Positions 5,920-9,083 of a stretch of DNA of 9,083 nucleotides are shown piece by piece. The position numbers and the translations under genes are program-made. The notes beneath the pieces were generated by a model. It was not told the origin of the DNA. It saw nothing but the letters and a program-made list of their open reading frames with translations, and searched no databases. Source of the DNA: Candidatus Gastranaerophilales bacterium HUM_12. Its GTDB lineage: Bacteria > Cyanobacteriota > Vampirovibrionia > Gastranaerophilales > Gastranaerophilaceae. Where the stretch lies: the NCBI GenBank assembly GCA_002102825.1, contig DABJ01000002.1:1-9083 (forward strand), given 5' to 3'. How positions within the stretch are numbered: the stretch's first letter is position 1; each line of letters begins with the position of its first letter.

Positions 5920-6651
5920 ATGACAGATAAAAAAGTTGCATTAGTGACAGGTGGCTCACGTGGTATTGGTAGAGCATGTGCTATTGAACTTGCAAAAGCA
6001 GGTTGTGATGTAGTTATCAACTATGCAGGTAATGCCGAAGCTGCAGCAAAAACAGTTGAAGAATTAAAAGCATTGGGTTCAAATTCTGAAAGCTTTAAAT
6101 TTGATGTTTCTAATCAAGCAGAAGTTGATGAAAATATTGCTAAAATCGTTGAAAAATATGGAAGAATTGATGTTTTAATCAATAATGCAGGTATTACACG
6201 TGATGATTTGTTTATCAGAATGGGTGAAGACAAATGGAATGCGGTTATTAATACAAATTTAAGCAGTGCATTTTATGTTTCAAAACCAGTTGTAAAACTT
6301 ATGATGAAACAAAGAAGTGGAGCTATTGTTAATATGTCATCAGTTGTAGGTTTGTATGGTAATGCCGGACAAGCTAACTATTCAGCTGCAAAAGCAGGTT
6401 TGATTGGTTTTACAAAATCATTGGCAAAAGAACTTGGTTCTCGTGGTGTTAGAGTCAATGCTGTCGCTCCAGGGTTTATTGCAACAGATATGACAAAAGA
6501 CTTGCCTAATATTGATGAATACTTGAAAGCAATTGCTTTGAGAAGAATGGGTAAAGCAGAAGATATTGCAGCTGCAGTTAAATTCTTGGCACTTGATACT
6601 GATTATATTACAGGTCAAGTTTTGGAAGTTGACGGCGGTATGATTATTTAG
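5920..6651 (+). CDS. fabG: 3-oxoacyl-ACP reductase FabG
   Basis: FabG reduces beta-ketoacyl-ACP with NADPH, the first reduction of each elongation round. It is a short-chain dehydrogenase of 243 residues, the typical size. The cofactor-binding loop is TGGSRGIG (10-17), with NNAG at 88-91. The catalytic residues are Asn113 in NTNL, Ser141 in NMSSVVG, and Tyr154 and Lys158 in ANYSAAKAG. PGFIATDMT (184-192) and the closing VDGGMII are also characteristic of FabG. The Arg14 in the glycine loop fits NADPH preference. The ribosome site AAGGAG (5908-5913) is 6 nt before the ATG. A terminator hairpin follows. Confidence 0.97.
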   Translation: MTDKKVALVTGGSRGIGRACAIELAKAGCDVVINYAGNAEAAAKTVEELKALGSNSESFKFDVSNQAEVDENIAKIVEKYGRIDVLINNAGITRDDLFIRMGEDKWNAVINTNLSSAFYVSKPVVKLMMKQRSGAIVNMSSVVGLYGNAGQANYSAAKAGLIGFTKSLAKELGSRGVRVNAVAPGFIATDMTKDLPNIDEYLKAIALRRMGKAEDIAAAVKFLALDTDYITGQVLEVDGGMII

Positions 6652-6672
6652 TTTTTTTTAAATGAATTATAT

Positions 6673-6705
6673 AAGGAGTAGCGAGATTACCTTGCTACTC
6701 CTTTT
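6673..6705 (+). terminator. Intrinsic terminator after fabG
   Basis: AAGGAGTAGCGAG (6673-6685) pairs with CTTGCTACTCCTT (6691-6703), a 13-bp stem with one G-U pair and the loop ATTAC, followed by TTTTAAT. The stem is strong but the T-run is short. Part of the transcription may read through toward acpP. Confidence 0.78.
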
Positions 6706-6724
6706 AATATGTTTATAAAAGGTT

Positions 6725-6731
6725 AAGGAGG
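6725..6731 (+). promoter_or_regulatory. Full-consensus Shine-Dalgarno AAGGAGG in the fabG-acpP gap
   Basis: AAGGAGG is the best match to the 16S rRNA tail in the whole window. Three overlapping starts follow: ATG at 6736 (followed at once by TGA), GTG at 6738 and ATG at 6741. It is not positioned for acpP, which begins at 6905. Confidence 0.5.
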
Positions 6732-6737
6732 ATAAAT

Positions 6738-6818
6738 GTGATGAACCATTATCTTTTAATCATTAACTTTTCACCTGTAAAAGTAAAGTTTTTTAACAAA
6801 AGGGGTAAGGTTTTGTAA
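6738..6818 (+). CDS. Possible 26-codon small ORF between fabG and acpP
   Basis: From GTG at 6738 (or ATG at 6741) the frame is open to TAA at 6816-6818. It would encode a short basic peptide that starts MNHYLLIINFSPVKVK and ends with RGKVL. The SD AAGGAGG lies 6 nt before the GTG and 9 nt before the ATG. There is no recognisable family. The frame ends 5 bp before the -35 of the acpP promoter, so it would be expressed by readthrough from fabG or from an unseen promoter. It may be a real small protein or leader, a relic, or chance. The strong SD is the only positive evidence. Confidence 0.3.
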   Translation: MMNHYLLIINFSPVKVKFFNKRGKVL

Positions 6819-6823
6819 ATTCC

Positions 6824-6852
6824 TTGCAAAAAAATATTTAACAGTTTATAAT
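6824..6852 (+). promoter_or_regulatory. Strong predicted promoter of acpP
   Basis: TTGCAA (6824-6829) and a perfect TATAAT (6847-6852) are separated by exactly 17 bp. This is the best promoter in the window. Transcription would start near 6859 and give a leader of about 45 nt. A dedicated strong promoter fits ACP, one of the most abundant proteins in bacteria. Confidence 0.77.
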
Positions 6853-6904
6853 AATGCAAGAAACGTATTTAGTAATACACGAATAATAAAAGAGGAAAAA
6901 GAAG

Positions 6905-7141
6905 ATGAGTACATTAGACACAGTAAAAAAAGTTGTAGTAGATCAATTAAGTGTTGACGAAAAATTAGTTACACCTGAAGCTCGTTTCACAGATGATTTA
7001 GGTGCTGATTCATTAGACACAGTTGAATTGGTTATGGCTTTGGAAGAAGAATTCAAATGCGAAATTCCTGATGAAGACGCAGAAAAAATTCAAACAGTTC
7101 AAGATGCAGTTAACTACATTGACGGTAAATTATCTCACTAA
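6905..7141 (+). CDS. acpP: Acyl carrier protein AcpP
   Basis: AcpP carries the growing acyl chain as a thioester on 4'-phosphopantetheine. The 78 residues are typical. The attachment site is Ser36 in DLGADSLDTVELVMALEE, the standard signature. The protein is acidic, as expected, and its helix III region (IPDEDAEKIQTVQDAVNYI) is canonical. The ribosome site AGAGG (6891-6895) is 9 nt before the ATG. It has its own promoter upstream and a hairpin between it and fabF, so its level can be set apart from the enzymes. Confidence 0.97.
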   Translation: MSTLDTVKKVVVDQLSVDEKLVTPEARFTDDLGADSLDTVELVMALEEEFKCEIPDEDAEKIQTVQDAVNYIDGKLSH

Positions 7142-7182
7142 TTGAATTTTTTTAGAATTTTTTAAAACTGGATTTTTATATT

Positions 7183-7216
7183 TGCGAGAGTGAGATATAT
7201 TTATTTCATTCTCGCA
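7183..7216 (+). terminator. Hairpin between acpP and fabF, probable partial terminator
   Basis: Bases 7183-7196 (TGCGAGAGTGAGAT) pair with 7203-7216, giving a 14-bp stem with two G-U pairs and a 6-nt loop. The 3' side is TTATTTATTTT rather than a clean T-run, so readthrough to fabF is expected. No separate promoter for fabF is obvious. It may also stabilise the acpP mRNA end. Confidence 0.5.
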
Positions 7217-7242
7217 TTATTTATTTTAAAGGGGATTCTTAA

Positions 7243-8490
7243 ATGGATAAAAGAAGAGTAGTAATTACAGGTTTGGGAGCAGTAACACCGTTTGGTGTTG
7301 GTGTTGATAAATTCTGGGAAAGTTTGAAAGCCGGTAAAAGCGGTATTTCAACTTCAGAATCAATTGATATCGACAAGCACGTTGTAAAAATTTCCGGTGA
7401 AGTTAAAGATTTCCACCCTGAAGAATACATGGACGCTAAAGAGGCGAAAAAAATGGACAGATTTATTCAGTTCGCTATGGTTGCGGCTGATGAGGCTGTT
7501 AAAGATTCAAAATTGGATATTGAAAAAGAAGATCCATATAGAGTTGGTGTTATTGTTAGTTCTGCTGCCGGTGGTTTCAGAACTTTTGAAGAAAATCACA
7601 TGAGAATTATCCAAAAAGGACCTAACAAATGTTCACCATTTACGGTTCCTATGATGATTGTTAACATGCCATCAGGCAGAATTTCTATGAAATATGGATT
7701 TAAAGGTATAAACAAAGTTGTTGTTTCAGCTTGTGCAACAGGTTCACACTCTATTGGTGATGCTTTCAGAGCTATCCAATATGGTGATGCAGATGTAATG
7801 GTTGCAGGTGGTGCTGAAGCTACTATTTGTGATGTTGGTGTAGGTGCTTTCTCTGCAGCAAGAACACTTTCAAAACGTAACGACGAACCTCAAAGAGCTT
7901 CAAGACCTTATGACAAAGACAGAGATGGTTTTGTTATGTCAGAGGGTGCAGGTGTTTTGATTTTGGAAGAATACGAACATGCCAAAAAACGTGGCGCTCA
8001 TATTTATGCAGAAGTTGCAGGTTATGGTCAAACAGCTGATGCTTATGATATTGTAGCTCCTGCTCCAGATGGTTCCGGTGCTATCCACTCTATGGAGTTT
8101 GCGTTGAAAGATGCAGGTATGAAACCATCAGAAGTTCAATACATCAATACTCACGGTACAAGTACCGGTTTGGGTGATAAAGCTGAGTCTCATGCTGTTG
8201 CAAAAGTATTTGGCGATAGAAAAGTTAACCCTGATTTGTATGTGACTTCTACTAAGAGTATGCACGGTCACATGTTAGGTGCAACTGGTGCTGCAGAAGC
8301 AATTGCTTGTGTTAAAGCAATCAATGAGAATATTGTCCCTCCAACAATCAACTTGGATAACCAAGATGAAGAGGTTGCAGATTTGAATTATGTTCCATAC
8401 AAAGCCGTGAAAGCTGAACTTCATGCTGCATTGTCAAATTCATTTGGTTTTGGCGGACAAAATGCTTCTTTAGTATTTAAAGAAGTTTAA
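7243..8490 (+). CDS. fabF: 3-oxoacyl-ACP synthase II (KAS II, FabF)
   Basis: FabF condenses acyl-ACP with malonyl-ACP in each elongation cycle. The 415 residues match the family length. The Cys-His-His triad is visible: Cys164 in VSACATGSHS, His304 in INTHGTSTGLGD and His343 in KSMHGHMLGATGA, with Lys338 in the same segment. The N-terminus RRVVITGLGAVTPFG and the glycine-rich SNSFGFGGQNASL near the end are standard. The ribosome site AAAGGGG lies about 7 nt before the ATG. It is the last gene of the cluster, closed by a strong terminator. A KAS I identity is less likely given the overall resemblance to FabF, but substrate range is not readable. Confidence 0.97.
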   Translation: MDKRRVVITGLGAVTPFGVGVDKFWESLKAGKSGISTSESIDIDKHVVKISGEVKDFHPEEYMDAKEAKKMDRFIQFAMVAADEAVKDSKLDIEKEDPYRVGVIVSSAAGGFRTFEENHMRIIQKGPNKCSPFTVPMMIVNMPSGRISMKYGFKGINKVVVSACATGSHSIGDAFRAIQYGDADVMVAGGAEATICDVGVGAFSAARTLSKRNDEPQRASRPYDKDRDGFVMSEGAGVLILEEYEHAKKRGAHIYAEVAGYGQTADAYDIVAPAPDGSGAIHSMEFALKDAGMKPSEVQYINTHGTSTGLGDKAESHAVAKVFGDRKVNPDLYVTSTKSMHGHMLGATGAAEAIACVKAINENIVPPTINLDNQDEEVADLNYVPYKAVKAELHAALSNSFGFGGQNASLVFKEV

Positions 8491-8517
8491 TTCAGATTTA
8501 AAATTTGATTAAACATT

Positions 8518-8552
8518 AAAAATCTTCCTGCGTGAGGTGGGAAGATTTTTTT
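8518..8552 (+). terminator. Intrinsic terminator after fabF
   Basis: AAAAATCTTCC (8518-8528) pairs with GGAAGATTTTT (8540-8550). Three more weak pairs extend it inward around a GTGAG loop, and seven T residues run to 8552. It ends the fatty-acid cluster. Confidence 0.9.
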
Positions 8553-8590
8553 GAACTTTTTATTTTTGTTTTCGTTTTATTAATATAGTG

Positions 8591-8619
8591 TTGAAATTTC
8601 AAAAATTTTTCGCTAATAA
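8591..8619 (+). promoter_or_regulatory. Possible promoter of the exported-protein gene, with a small palindrome over the -35
   Basis: TTGAAA (8591-8596) and TAATAA (8614-8619) are spaced 17 bp apart after the fabF terminator. TTGAAATTTCAA (8591-8602) is a perfect 12-bp palindrome that covers the -35 and could be an operator. In such AT-rich DNA it may also be chance. Confidence 0.4.
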
Positions 8620-8638
8620 TGAAAAAAGAGGTGTAGAA

Positions 8639-9083
8639 ATGAAAAAGATTTTGGTATGTTTAACAGTTTTGGCATGTTGCTCTACTCCGGTTGTATTTGC
8701 TGAAACATTCACTGCTGTTTCCGAAGTGCCTAATGAGAATGTTCAAATAAACAAAAATGTTTCTAAGGATCCTTATTTCAGGTTTTATAATGTTGATTCT
8801 CAAAATATTAGTGTAAGTTACAATAATTTGAGCCGTGATGAAGAAAAGGCTTTATTAAAAAATTTGTCTTCTTATGAAAAAGACAATTACAAATATGTAA
8901 AAAAGGTACAAAAATTAATTAGCCAAAATCGTTGGAATGAAGTTTTTTATAAATATCCGAATTTCTATCCTGCTTATATTCAGTATTATGATTATAATCA
9001 TTCAAAGAACGATTATCAAAAAGCTTTACCTATTCTTGTAAAAATAAGCAATCTGAATAAATATAACAATGTACTTGATAACA
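8639..9083 (+). CDS. N-terminal part of an exported protein, possibly TPR-like (3' end outside window)
   Basis: The frame is open from ATG 8639 to the window end (148 codons). AGAGGTG (8627-8633) is a good ribosome site about 6 nt upstream. The N-terminus MKKILVCLTVLACCSTPVVF followed by AE is a signal peptide: two Lys, a hydrophobic core and a VFA|E cleavage site after residue 21. VLAC at residues 10-13 is an imperfect lipobox, so a lipoprotein is possible. The mature part is Asn/Lys/Tyr-rich. A stretch near the end (WNEVFYKYPNFYPAYIQYY, then DYQKALPILVKI) has the spacing of tetratricopeptide-like helices. No family is recognised. It lies behind a terminator and is not part of the fatty-acid cluster. 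Confidence 0.75.
   Translation, partial: MKKILVCLTVLACCSTPVVFAETFTAVSEVPNENVQINKNVSKDPYFRFYNVDSQNISVSYNNLSRDEEKALLKNLSSYEKDNYKYVKKVQKLISQNRWNEVFYKYPNFYPAYIQYYDYNHSKNDYQKALPILVKISNLNKYNNVLDN

Noticed and set aside
6673..6705. AAGGAG in the terminator stem after fabG as a ribosome site
   Set aside because: It is part of a perfect hairpin arm and no suitable start codon follows at the right distance.
6762..6784. Riboswitch or structured leader before acpP
   Set aside because: Only weak short pairings such as ACTTTT/AAAAGT are present, and they lie upstream of the predicted acpP transcription start, so they would not be in its mRNA.
1..9083. CRISPR array, tRNA or rRNA genes
   Set aside because: No regularly spaced repeats, and no cloverleaf or rRNA signature was recognised on either strand.
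1..9083. Reassigned TGA codon
   Set aside because: All twelve complete stops are TAA or TAG, but the genes read through without in-frame TGA and Trp is encoded by TGG; avoidance of TGA in an AT-rich genome explains this.

Overview
The window is low-GC bacterial DNA with tightly spaced genes, nearly all on the + strand. It holds a complete type II fatty-acid/phospholipid synthesis cluster in the order yceD - rpmF - plsX - fabH - [HEPN/MNT pair] - fabD - fabG - acpP - fabF. Apart from the inserted pair, this is the order known from Escherichia coli. The base composition, the L32 with a long charged tail and the pilin-like/C-type-lectin-like protein at the left edge are compatible with an uncultured gut lineage such as Gastranaerophilales (Melainabacteria). 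That assignment is an inference from general resemblance, not a proof. All twelve complete stop codons of called genes are TAA or TAG, and the standard code fits.

Region 1 (1-577) is the 3' part of a surface- or pilus-like protein that ends in a C-type-lectin-like (DUF1566/formylglycine-enzyme-like) domain. Its last ~35 codons jump to about 60% GC and consist mostly of codons ending in C or T, of the kind that A-directed mutagenesis of AAC/AAT codons would give. This looks like the variable region of a diversity-generating retroelement (DGR). No reverse transcriptase or template repeat lies in the window. A strong intrinsic terminator follows.

Region 2 (578-4091) starts with a promoter and an unrecognised 87-residue protein, then yceD (DUF177), rpmF (L32), plsX and fabH. 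A terminator-like hairpin separates rpmF from plsX, and a good terminator follows fabH.

Region 3 (4093-4832) is a two-gene HEPN-MNT module of the HI0074/HI0073 type, a probable toxin-antitoxin system, with its own promoter. It sits between fabH and fabD and splits the lipid cluster. The HEPN gene has no Shine-Dalgarno sequence, and its promoter is placed so that the mRNA could be leaderless.

Region 4 (4858-8552) restarts the pathway from a new promoter with fabD and fabG and then a terminator. A separate near-consensus promoter drives acpP. A hairpin and then fabF follow, closed by a strong terminator. FabD makes malonyl-ACP. FabH condenses it with acyl-CoA. FabG and FabF carry out the first reduction and the elongating condensation on AcpP. 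PlsX links the acyl-ACP product to phosphatidic acid synthesis. Dehydratase (FabZ) and enoyl reductase genes are not in the window. A 26-codon ORF with the best Shine-Dalgarno in the window lies between fabG and acpP.

Region 5 (8591-9083) is the start of an exported, possibly TPR-like protein that runs off the right edge. No gene-free stretch exceeds 300 bases.
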